Source: Thermoplasmata archaeon
Lineage (GTDB): Archaea > Thermoplasmatota > Thermoplasmata > Thermoplasmatales > Thermoplasmataceae
Assembly: GCA_021806355.1 (NCBI GenBank)
Contig: JAJZXT010000050.1
Span: 1-36,169 of the forward strand
DNA: 36,169 nucleotides
Direction: 5' to 3'
Part shown: piece by piece, positions 22,980 through 30,643 of the stretch
Layout of the letters: every line of letters begins with the position of its first letter
Position numbering within the stretch: position 1 is the first letter of the stretch
The notes under the pieces: generated by a model
The model's input: the letters and a program-made list of their open reading frames with translations, nothing else
Told to the model about the DNA's origin: nothing
The model's database searches: none
Program-made: the position numbers and the translations under genes

Positions 22980-25718
22980 TCACTTCATGGAATTCATCAA
23001 TAGTTCTCTTATTCTTTTATGAGGCTCCCCCAGAAGCTCTTCAACAACCTCCAAGTTGTCATAAAATGACACAAATAACTCTTGTTCTTCTATTGGGGGT
23101 ATATCGATTCTTGCCTTATCAAAAAAGTCCGTCATATTCCATGTGCCGTTGTCAGAACTTGAAGAGTATTCAAGAAAGAGATTGCGATACTCGTAAAATA
23201 ACCATTTGAGATTGATCTTGTAATCTACACGTTCACTCTGAGTGACTTCGGAAGACTTCTTGAGAAACAACAGATATGCGTCGTCGTTTATTGTATAATC
23301 TCCTGTTTCAAAGAATGTAGTAAATCCTGCTTTTCCCTTCCTAACTACGTGAATAACTTGTTTTCCCTCTGTCACCGTAATGTATTTCGACGCATCCTTA
23401 GGATGAGGACACTTATGAATATACATAGTTTCATCAAAAACGGTACTTCCGGTTAAAATTAGATACTTTCGTTCTTTGTTAATCTTTATCTGAGAATACC
23501 GATATTCCTCTGTTAAACCAGAATTTCCACTCATGTACCCTAGAACTTCTCCAATGGGGACCTCCAAGCCTTGAAATGCTGAGAAATCCCTATTAGTAAT
23601 CATCACCTTAATTCTTTCTAACTGAGTATGTAACTGGGAGAAATCAACGTTTGAGATCGATTTCATTTGTTTCTCAACTGTATCGAGTTTATTCTTCCAT
23701 TGGTTCATCGGCATAAGTCCTGCTTCAGCAGGGCGCATGTAATACTCTGGAAGAAGACAATAGTTTGCTGCCGGCTCTTGAATGGTTGACATCTTAATGA
23801 ATCCACCTTTTCTGAGTTTTATTCCCTTTCCCTTTTCATCAATCCACTCAGTTCCAGAAGTTAAACTATCATCGAATTTCTTCCATCTTTCCTCAAGGAG
23901 TCCTGGCATTTCTTCTCCATCAGTGCTTACCCATCCTGAAATTTCGTCGTGCATCCAACCATTTCGATTATTCCGTAACTTTGTGGGAAACCTTTTGTCA
24001 GAATTGGCTAGGCCATCATTGTCTAAAATATACATCCAAATTGGTTCGGTTTGCATTCTTGTTTGGTTATCTGCCTTTTTCTTGAAGAACACCGCATACA
24101 TTTTTTCCTTAGTGTAGGGTGCAAATGCAAATTTAGGAAGGGAGATAATTGCTTCTATAGCGCATTTTTCAAGAAAATTACTTCTTAGCTTAACAAAAGA
24201 TGGATTCTCCAACACACCATCAGGGAGTAGGACGCATGCCTTGCCATTCACTTTCAAAAGGTTGATGATTCTATAGAGGAATGCAATCTCGTTGCGAAAG
24301 GATGCTATGGCCGTTGTATCGGCTTTTACAGTCCCAGCGCCTACAGGTGGATTAGTGAGGATATAATCCCATTTTTCATCGTCCTTGAACTTGTGTCTAA
24401 GAGAATCTCTTGAATACATATGTGTATGGCCGTCTCCAACAAGAAACATGTTCAATTTTGTCCGCCAAATGTTTTCCGGCCTAACGTCGAAGCCATAAAA
24501 GCAGCTTTCTTCTAGGAATCTAAGTGCTTCCTCATCCAAGGATAAATTCTTGCTGTAAGCATTGTACAACACTTTGAAACTTTCTGTCAAAAATCCTCCT
24601 GTTCCACACGCTGGGTCTAGAACTTTAAATTCCCTCTTACCGTCATAATATGTCTCATCTTTTAGTAACAGTTTTGCGAAAATATGCGTATAGTGTCTTC
24701 TAGTGAAATACTCACCGAAGTCCTTTTTCTCATTCTTGCTTGCAAACTTTTCATACACAGCCCCGAACAGATCAAACCCACAACCATGTAAAGGTTTCAT
24801 GGAATCGATAATATCGTATATGCTCTTCACATCCTCAGTTGTCACTATAGGCTTTGTCTTTTCTGTTCCCACTATGGCGATTCTGACTTTCTCCATTAGG
24901 GTAGAAAATTCCTCAAATTGGGAATTCTGCTCTAATCTCTGAATGTATTTGGACAAAGATGCCACAACTTCTTCTGATTTCTTGGATTGACAATCAGTCC
25001 AATATATTCTTGTAGCATCTTTGGTACCCCTCAAATTTTCTCTTTCTTCAAAATACTCCAAAGATATGAAACCTATTGTAAAGTCGATCTTTTGAACGCC
25101 ATTTTCGAAACTAATGTTTCTATAGACCTTAGCAAGTTCCCAAAGCCTATTAGCAAAAACCGCCTCAGATATAAGTGCTAGAGAATCAACATTTGTAACT
25201 ATATTCTCAAGCTCTGGTTTTTGGGTGAGTTGATTTTTTACTAGACGGAGCACGTCTATAGTTTGGAAGGTGCGAATTGGGTTTCCGTTTAGCCTAATCT
25301 CATTCCTAGTCTTTACATTGTAAAAAATACTTGTCTTGCAATTGGTTACTATAAAGAATGGTAATTTGAGTTTTGGTGCTTTGTCAAATCCTTGTTTGAT
25401 TGCATCCTTCCAATCAGCATCACCTACAACGCTTTCATCCTTTGCTTCTGCATATGCGACAAGATTCTCTATGAACTGGGTTTCATTCTTTGTGATCTGA
25501 TCATACTCAAATTCAGATACGAGTAAATCAGGCCTCTTGAGGAACGTGTATTTCGAAAAAGTAGTATCGTTCACGATTTGTCTAAGAGGTATACTCAACT
25601 GACTGACCAGAACCTCATTAATGAATCTTTGAACAGTTAGAGCCTCCTCTTTCTTCTTTTTTCGTTTTGGTTCAAATTCTGGCTGCTCAATAAGCCTTTT
25701 CTGAATGGCCAATTCCAT
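22980..25718 (-). CDS. Single-chain restriction-methylation-specificity enzyme (type IIG/type I-like)
   Basis: 912 aa. The N-terminus has a PD-(D/E)XK nuclease core: PD at 63-64 in KRPDLLVSEF and E91-x-K93 in AYAEAKDE. A helical linker leads to an N6-adenine methylase of the HsdM type: GEYFTRR at 335-341, motif I LDPACGTGGF at 367-376 and motif IV NPPV at 456-459. Val replaces the usual Phe/Tyr in the last motif, which may affect catalysis. Residues about 650-912 look like a target-recognition domain with a type I S-like ending (IDIPPIEEQELFVSF). One protein thus carries cutting, methylation and specificity. It overlaps the AbrB stop by one base (TAATG) and uses GGAGG as ribosome site. The cut geometry cannot be predicted. 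Confidence 0.85.
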   Translation of the reverse strand: MELAIQKRLIEQPEFEPKRKKKKEEALTVQRFINEVLVSQLSIPLRQIVNDTTFSKYTFLKRPDLLVSEFEYDQITKNETQFIENLVAYAEAKDESVVGDADWKDAIKQGFDKAPKLKLPFFIVTNCKTSIFYNVKTRNEIRLNGNPIRTFQTIDVLRLVKNQLTQKPELENIVTNVDSLALISEAVFANRLWELAKVYRNISFENGVQKIDFTIGFISLEYFEERENLRGTKDATRIYWTDCQSKKSEEVVASLSKYIQRLEQNSQFEEFSTLMEKVRIAIVGTEKTKPIVTTEDVKSIYDIIDSMKPLHGCGFDLFGAVYEKFASKNEKKDFGEYFTRRHYTHIFAKLLLKDETYYDGKREFKVLDPACGTGGFLTESFKVLYNAYSKNLSLDEEALRFLEESCFYGFDVRPENIWRTKLNMFLVGDGHTHMYSRDSLRHKFKDDEKWDYILTNPPVGAGTVKADTTAIASFRNEIAFLYRIINLLKVNGKACVLLPDGVLENPSFVKLRSNFLEKCAIEAIISLPKFAFAPYTKEKMYAVFFKKKADNQTRMQTEPIWMYILDNDGLANSDKRFPTKLRNNRNGWMHDEISGWVSTDGEEMPGLLEERWKKFDDSLTSGTEWIDEKGKGIKLRKGGFIKMSTIQEPAANYCLLPEYYMRPAEAGLMPMNQWKNKLDTVEKQMKSISNVDFSQLHTQLERIKVMITNRDFSAFQGLEVPIGEVLGYMSGNSGLTEEYRYSQIKINKERKYLILTGSTVFDETMYIHKCPHPKDASKYITVTEGKQVIHVVRKGKAGFTTFFETGDYTINDDAYLLFLKKSSEVTQSERVDYKINLKWLFYEYRNLFLEYSSSSDNGTWNMTDFFDKARIDIPPIEEQELFVSFYDNLEVVEELLGEPHKRIRELLMNSMK

Positions 25719-25924
25719 TATTCCTCCTTGACCTTTTCTAATTCACCCCTTATTACTCTAACAATCAATACTTCTCTTTTCTCGGGGTCAAAATCCCATG
25801 TAAGCATATCATTAGTGGTTAGGTGGAGCGTCTTCACAATAAATGAAGGTACTGTAGTTCTTATTGAGTCGCTCTGTGTTTTTGCCGCTACCAATTTTGT
25901 CGTCTCACCTTTCATTCTTGGCAT
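25718..25924 (-). CDS. AbrB-type DNA-binding regulator
   Basis: 68 aa swapped-hairpin AbrB/SpoVT fold candidate: KTQSDSIRTTVPSFIVKTLH followed by NDMLTWDFDPEKREVLIVRV. The pattern of R-T-T-V-P, L-x-x-x-D and W-x-F is typical of archaeal AbrB proteins. It is translated first in a two-gene operon with the restriction-methylation enzyme and probably controls it. Its promoter has a TATA box TTTATAAG at about 25947-25954, 23-30 nt upstream, so it is probably leaderless. TCTACCTA repeats bracket this promoter and are the likely binding sites, which suggests self-regulation that delays the restriction enzyme in a new host. Confidence 0.75.
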   Translation of the reverse strand: MPRMKGETTKLVAAKTQSDSIRTTVPSFIVKTLHLTTNDMLTWDFDPEKREVLIVRVIRGELEKVKEE

Positions 25925-26005
25925 TCTACCTACATATCGATAACTTGCTTATAAATCTACCTATTTGCATGTCGATTATTATCTCTATTCCATAATATAG
26001 GTAGA
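25925..26005. promoter_or_regulatory. TCTACCTA operator set around the AbrB promoter
   Basis: TCTACCTA occurs at 25925-25932 (touching the AbrB start codon) and 25956-25963 (directly upstream of its TATA box), and inverted as TAGGTAGA at 25998-26005. The first two copies bracket the TATA box and initiation region, a normal repressor layout. The third lies towards the divergent transposase gene, whose TATA-like ATATTTATAAGG is at about 26015-26026. Confidence 0.6.
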
Positions 26006-26047
26006 CATATCAACATATTTATAAGGCAGAAAGTAATAGGTGTATTA

Positions 26048-27317
26048 AGAGGTAGATAACCAATGAGCATTGATGAAGGGAGAGAGCAAAGAGGCGAAGA
26101 AATCGCCAAGTCTGGAAAACTGAAACAGGAAGGCAATCACTGGATAGTGCCTTCTCAGAGTGGGCATGGGAATTACATTGTTAGCATGAAGGGGAAAGAA
26201 CCGATCTGCACATGCCCTGATTTTGAAAGCAGAAATGTAAGGTGCAAACACATCATAGCGGTTGAACTTACAATAGCGCATAATAAGAATCCAACGGAAA
26301 CACCAGCCATAGAAGGCGTTAAGAAGGTAACATATTCACAGGCATGGTCTGCCTATAATGCAGCACAGAGCGAGGAAGTAAAGCTGTTTGATGCACTTCT
26401 CAGCGACCTAGTATCAGGGGTTGAAGAACCAGAACAGACAAGAGGAAGGCCCAGACTGCCCTTGAAGGATGAACTTTTCTGCGCAATACAGAAAGTGTAT
26501 TCACAGCTTTCAAGCAGGAGATCGGCATCACTTTTTGGATTTGCGGAATCCAGAGATCACATATCACATGCCCCGCATTTCAATGTTTCTTCGAAAGTGC
26601 TGAACAGAGAAGACATAACGCTAATATTACAGAATCTTCTTTCCCAGACCGCATCGCCACTCATGGAGATCGAAACAAAATTTGCAACCGACAGTTCAGG
26701 CTTCAGGACTACCAACTTTAATGAGTACGCTGAAGAGAAATACAACTTAAAAAGGGAGCATGGATGGATCAAGGCGCATATCACCGTCGGGGTTAGAACA
26801 AACATAATCACCGCTCTCAATGTTACAGAGAACAAAGGTAAAGGTTCGGCGGACATTAACCACTTCAAGCCCCTCATTCTAAGGACAAAAGAGCTTGGGT
26901 TTACTGTTGAAGAGGCATCGGCGGACAAGGCGTATCTTTCAAGGTCAAATCTGGCATTGATTGATGAAATGGGTGGCGTTCCATACATACCATTCAAGAG
27001 CAATACTCATGGCAGGCCGATGGGAAATCATATCTGGAGAAAGATGTATGCAATCTTCCTTTACCGCAAGGAAGAATTTGAGGAGCATTACCACCTTCGA
27101 TCCAACGTGGAGACGACATTCTCTGCCTGGAAACTGAAACTTGGAGATTCCTTGAAAAGCAAGAACCTGACTGCACAGAAGAATGAGCTTATCTGTAAAG
27201 CAATTGCTTACAACATAACCGTGCTGATACATGAAATGTTTGAGTTGGGCATTAAGCCGGACTTCATCCCTGAACCCCTAGCTATCTTCCTATAAGTTGG
27301 AGTGGAAATCTACCTCT
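26048..27317 (+). mobile_element. Insertion sequence with 10-bp terminal inverted repeats
   Basis: AGAGGTAGAT at 26048-26057 and its exact inverse ATCTACCTCT at 27308-27317 flank one transposase gene, giving about 1270 bp. No convincing target-site duplication is seen beside these ends, so the true tips may lie further out. Its left end touches the AbrB operator region, and the repeat shares GGTAGA with the TCTACCTA operators. Confidence 0.55.
26063..27295 (+). CDS. DDE transposase with N-terminal SWIM zinc finger
   Basis: 410 aa. Residues about 28-75 form a SWIM finger (ICTCPDFESRNVRCKHII: C-x-C then C-x-H), which binds zinc and probably DNA. An IS4/IS5-like RNase H fold follows. Catalytic candidates are the Asp in KFATDSSGF, the Asp in EEASADKAYLS and the Glu in LRSNVETTFSAWK, in the right order and spacing. 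The C-terminal helices carry the usual Asn-Ile-Thr stretch. It appears intact. Archaeal insertion sequences with a SWIM finger are known, especially in acidophilic Thermoplasmatales. It lies divergent from the AbrB gene, and no second copy is in the window. Confidence 0.8.
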   Translation: MSIDEGREQRGEEIAKSGKLKQEGNHWIVPSQSGHGNYIVSMKGKEPICTCPDFESRNVRCKHIIAVELTIAHNKNPTETPAIEGVKKVTYSQAWSAYNAAQSEEVKLFDALLSDLVSGVEEPEQTRGRPRLPLKDELFCAIQKVYSQLSSRRSASLFGFAESRDHISHAPHFNVSSKVLNREDITLILQNLLSQTASPLMEIETKFATDSSGFRTTNFNEYAEEKYNLKREHGWIKAHITVGVRTNIITALNVTENKGKGSADINHFKPLILRTKELGFTVEEASADKAYLSRSNLALIDEMGGVPYIPFKSNTHGRPMGNHIWRKMYAIFLYRKEEFEEHYHLRSNVETTFSAWKLKLGDSLKSKNLTAQKNELICKAIAYNITVLIHEMFELGIKPDFIPEPLAIFL

Positions 27318-27365
27318 CCCTCTCTCCTTATTTTTCGATAACATAGCTCAAAAGAGTTGTCATAG

Positions 27366-27758
27366 CTAGCGTTTTGCTATGAATGTTTTAAGTGTTGTTT
27401 GAATGTCATTTTTTTGCTTGATTACCCATTCTCTGAATCTTGGATTTAACCGATATTCTTGTTTGTCCTTTATAACTTCCACGAGACCAGCTTCAAAAGA
27501 GGAGTTGAGGCCGTATTCAATTGCAGGATCAGTTCCATCGTAGCCCAATTCTCTAGCTTTTGCCACAATTTTCTTCAACTCAACATATCTTTCCTCATCT
27601 TTTGAATCAAAGATTTGAATCAACGAAAGCAGTGAGTAAAGTCTGGAAAACTTAGTTCCTTTAACCCCTTCTCTAAACATGTAGTTGATGATATCATTTG
27701 CGTAGTGTTTCTTGAGTTCTTTTATGTAGCCTGTATCCCAATCTTCTGGATTTGACAT
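27366..27758 (-). CDS. Hypothetical helical protein
   Basis: 130 aa, unrecognised. It is mostly helical: IKELKKHYANDIINYMFREG, then FSRLYSLLSLIQIFD, then a Lys/Glu helix. The C-terminal pattern GLVEVIKDKQEYRLNPRFRE could be the wing of a winged-helix fold. Upstream (27809-27866) lie three TGCACYTAAAA-type motifs, placed where an operator would be. It follows the DpdA operon on the same strand after a 154-bp gap and could be its regulator or the last gene of the neighbouring restriction block. The function is unknown. Confidence 0.5.
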   Translation of the reverse strand: MSNPEDWDTGYIKELKKHYANDIINYMFREGVKGTKFSRLYSLLSLIQIFDSKDEERYVELKKIVAKARELGYDGTDPAIEYGLNSSFEAGLVEVIKDKQEYRLNPRFREWVIKQKNDIQTTLKTFIAKR

Positions 27759-27808
27759 GCTTCATACATTACATACCTGAAAATAATAATTCGTATCAAT
27801 AGAAATCT

Positions 27809-27870
27809 GCACCTAAAATATTTTACTTGCACCTAAATTCAATCAAAAAGAGGCTTTTAAGTGCAAAGCC
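27809..27870. repeat. TGCACYTAAAA motif cluster, right copy
   Basis: TGCACCTAAAA (27809-27819) and TGCACCTAAAT (27829-27839) lie 20 bp apart on the plus strand, and TTTTAAGTGCA (27856-27866) is inverted. The 16-base stretch 27855-27870 is the exact inverse of 22395-22410. The cluster sits 50-110 bp upstream of the minus-strand hypothetical gene. Confidence 0.65.
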
Positions 27871-27912
27871 TAGCAAAATGGAAATGAGAAATCACAAAAA
27901 ATTGGCGGAATA

Positions 27913-29166
27913 CTATATGGAACTCATCATTTTATTCTTGAAAACCCAAGTATTATGATACCCTCTTCTCTTATTCCTATTTGTGCCCCGAAAGATCATG
28001 ACATCAATACCATGTTCCTGACAAATTTCACATTCGCAATTTTCCCAAGGTTTATGTTCCAGAGTTTTCCTGTACTTTACTTTAATATTTTCTATATTTT
28101 CAGAATTCCTCATTAATAGTTTGTCATATTCAATTACAGAGGAAAGGGCAGTATCAATGCCAAGTTTTCCGTCAGAGTATCTTAATAAAGAATCATAGGC
28201 CTGCGTTTCCAAATTTTCTAAATCCTGAAGAGAAATATTTGAATCATTTGCATTTTTTATTAGATTTTTATTCCATGAGAATGGAACCCTTATGGCAGAG
28301 TACCAAACACCTTCCTGGGATAGATAATTCTGCCCGGATCTTAACCATGCTTTTCTGAAATATGATGCACTATCAAAACTGGTGACTCCCAATTTTTCGA
28401 AGTTTGTAATGTGTCCTGGACGCATAACACCAAAAAGATGCAGCTTTTTGCCTTCCATGTATGGTGTAACTTTATGAAGAATCTTTAACAATTCAAGGTT
28501 ACTATATTGAACTAAACCACCGAGGGCCAAATATTCATAACCTTGGGAGACCAATGAAATAACACTCTCAATATAGGACTTTGGGCTGTAACCTTGGGCA
28601 ACTCCGATTGCCTTAAAAGAATAATGTTTCTCCTTTACTAAATTTATGAATTCCTCGGAGTTCTGCACAGTCAGCATTCTTCTTCTTTCTCTTTCTTTGG
28701 TTGATAATTTTACATATTTCTTCTTTCCTTCCTCTTTAAAACGGATAAATCCCACAGCAATGTGATCCGGGCTTACTCCAAAATCAAATTTAAATTCATG
28801 GTACATCTCTGCAACGTGATGTACAGAATAAAATGGTGGTGGATTGTGATGGGCAACATAACTGAATGCACCACAGTCACCCATTACCTTCAATCTTGAG
28901 TATTTCTGGATTTTCAAATAATCCCGGATATTTTTTTTATTTCTAATCATGGGCTGGTTTTGTTCATCATATTTTATTTTCAGTTTAGTCTGAAAGTTGC
29001 TTAAGCTAAAGAGTATACCATCATATGGTTGCTTTTTCTTGTATATCTGATGTGCATAATAATCGTTTTCATAAGGACTTATTTCATGAGATTCTGAATA
29101 AGAATCATTTGTGAAATCAAATTCAGGATCTACCCGATCTTCCCAGTTTGGCATATAGAACTTCAT
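27913..29166 (-). CDS. dpdA: DpdA-like DNA 7-deazaguanine transglycosylase
   Basis: 417 aa, a DNA-acting relative of tRNA-guanine transglycosylase. Such enzymes swap guanine in DNA for preQ0 or a related 7-deazaguanine. Features seen: D97 in MGDCGAFSYV (base-binding Asp), GVAQG at 188-192, the phosphate-binding-type LALGGLV at 213-219, HLFGVMRP at 243-250 and D265 in SFDSASYF, the position of the nucleophilic Asp. Near the C-terminus CECEIC followed 21 residues later by His gives the TGT-type zinc site CxCx2Cx21H. The chain is close to bacterial DpdA length and lacks the PUA domain of archaeal tRNA enzymes. It is the last gene of a five-gene minus-strand operon and may also have its own TATA region at about 29190-29205. 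No preQ0 genes are nearby, so host preQ0 would be used. Confidence 0.8.
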   Translation of the reverse strand: MKFYMPNWEDRVDPEFDFTNDSYSESHEISPYENDYYAHQIYKKKQPYDGILFSLSNFQTKLKIKYDEQNQPMIRNKKNIRDYLKIQKYSRLKVMGDCGAFSYVAHHNPPPFYSVHHVAEMYHEFKFDFGVSPDHIAVGFIRFKEEGKKKYVKLSTKERERRRMLTVQNSEEFINLVKEKHYSFKAIGVAQGYSPKSYIESVISLVSQGYEYLALGGLVQYSNLELLKILHKVTPYMEGKKLHLFGVMRPGHITNFEKLGVTSFDSASYFRKAWLRSGQNYLSQEGVWYSAIRVPFSWNKNLIKNANDSNISLQDLENLETQAYDSLLRYSDGKLGIDTALSSVIEYDKLLMRNSENIENIKVKYRKTLEHKPWENCECEICQEHGIDVMIFRGTNRNKRRGYHNTWVFKNKMMSSI

Positions 29167-29224
29167 TATTATTAGATAAGTGAGCTGAAAATATAATAAA
29201 ATCTTTTTGGTGTTGATTTTGTTG

Positions 29225-29692
29225 TCAGGAAGTGACAGAAGCCAACCACATTTTTAAATTGTGCAACCTCACCCCAATGGTTCCATATCCATATTTAATA
29301 TTCAGCTCTTTGAATAGGGGATTGTCAAAACCTATCGCATTTCTGTACGTTTTTCCAAGTTCTATGTATATTTCACTGTATGTTGAAGATTGTAGAATAC
29401 TTACTAATCTGTCTGTTGTTTGATTCTTCATCTCTTGGGCAATGTGATCATTCATTTTTTGTTCATAAACTGAAATTTTATGATTGGCAAAAATTAATCC
29501 GTATTTTGCAGATAAAATGAGAATATCAATCTTATCTGTAGGATACTTTCTAATGATTCTGTAACTCGGGCCATCATATACCTGCAAGGCTGGCTGATCC
29601 TTAAGATCACGTTTTGTGGCAGAACATGAAATCAGCAATAATTTCCTTGGAGTTATCTTTTCAGATACACTTTCAATTTGAGCCTGCAACAT
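29225..29692 (-). CDS. DUF6884 / YaaA-like protein
   Basis: 155 aa. The motifs LLLISCSATKR (with the S-C-S-x-x-K loop), ALQVYDGPSYR and ILSAKYGLIF fit the DUF6884 group, which resembles YaaA proteins. Members are often found beside DNA-acting TGT enzymes in phages and genomic islands and are thought to help base modification, but the chemistry is unknown. It lies between the nuclease gene (7-bp gap) and dpdA on the same strand, which strongly suggests a shared pathway. The Cys and Lys in the first loop are candidate active residues. The family name is from memory of motifs and should be confirmed by profile search. Confidence 0.65.
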   Translation of the reverse strand: MLQAQIESVSEKITPRKLLLISCSATKRDLKDQPALQVYDGPSYRIIRKYPTDKIDILILSAKYGLIFANHKISVYEQKMNDHIAQEMKNQTTDRLVSILQSSTYSEIYIELGKTYRNAIGFDNPLFKELNIKYGYGTIGVRLHNLKMWLASVTS

Positions 29693-29698
29693 GATGAA

Positions 29699-30634
29699 TC
29701 ACTTACTGCCGGGTATTCTGTGATGATATTTATTTCGTTCCTTAGGACAACTGGTTCTGAGATCACACGCATCGCAAGTTTCTCTTCCGGCCGTTTCAGC
29801 GCCATTTGATGGGGGTGGCCAGTTGTTCGTGTCCTTTGAAGTTTCAATTTGACTGACAGTGTTATCGAAACTTTGTAATGCCTTATTCATTTCTGCATCG
29901 TCCAGCGGGACTTCTAGTACAGCTGAGGATGGTCGAGAAGTAATAGTCTGTCCCCGCAGTTCTCCAAGGAAATAAATCACCCCTTTTGACGGATAGTATC
30001 CATTTCTCATTTTAAAAAGAGAGGAATATACCAGCATTTGAAATTTGTAATCTTCTAGTATCTTCTTTCCAAAACCAGTAGTCTCTATTGGACGTTTGGT
30101 GCCTTTGTAATCCCAAATTTCGACATCCCTGCTATCGGATCCTGTCGGAGATACTAATACGTCAACAACCCCATGAAGTATATACCTGCCTCTATCGCTC
30201 TGCAATTTGTGTTCAGTATCTTTTACACGAGGGTACAGATCTTTCCCTTCAATTCGATTGAATCTTTGCAAAAGCTTGAGTACATATTCCCCTAGTTCTG
30301 GATTAAAAGGCCTTATTCCATGAGCACGCAGGGCACTGTCAACCTCGTTAAAATAAATCCTAATTTGATCATCGTTAGGTATTTGATTGGCTGTTGCGTT
30401 ACTTATCCTTCCAGAATATTGTAGGTGCGCTCTGTCCAGTACTTGATGTATCATTGAACCCACGTATCTCTGTGATGGCTGAGCAGGAGCAAAACTCCTT
30501 ATCGATTGACTTGCATATAATCTTGGGCATCTTCTGTATGATAGCACATCTGCAGTCACACTGTATTTCCTCTTTAAATCATTCGTTGTAATTTGTCTCA
30601 CGTTTAAATCTTTATATCTATCAAATGAGTCCAT
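29699..30634 (-). CDS. Cas4/RecB-like iron-sulfur nuclease
   Basis: 311 aa. The PD-(D/E)XK nuclease core is visible: His in IHQVLDRAH (about residue 84), Asp in HGVVDVLVS (about 154-162) and the D-x-K triad end in VEIWDYKGTKRP. One Cys in SYRRCPRLYA near the N-terminus and three in CDACDLRTSCP near the C-terminus give the four ligands of an AddB/Cas4-type 4Fe-4S cluster. Such nucleases trim or cut single-stranded DNA and usually act with a helicase, here encoded directly upstream with a 9-bp gap. GGGGG ahead of its ATG is a strong ribosome site. Together the pair resembles a minimal AddAB/RecB module and may be the cutting arm of the operon. Confidence 0.8.
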   Translation of the reverse strand: MDSFDRYKDLNVRQITTNDLKRKYSVTADVLSYRRCPRLYASQSIRSFAPAQPSQRYVGSMIHQVLDRAHLQYSGRISNATANQIPNDDQIRIYFNEVDSALRAHGIRPFNPELGEYVLKLLQRFNRIEGKDLYPRVKDTEHKLQSDRGRYILHGVVDVLVSPTGSDSRDVEIWDYKGTKRPIETTGFGKKILEDYKFQMLVYSSLFKMRNGYYPSKGVIYFLGELRGQTITSRPSSAVLEVPLDDAEMNKALQSFDNTVSQIETSKDTNNWPPPSNGAETAGRETCDACDLRTSCPKERNKYHHRIPGSK

Positions 30635-30643
30635 ACAATCCCC

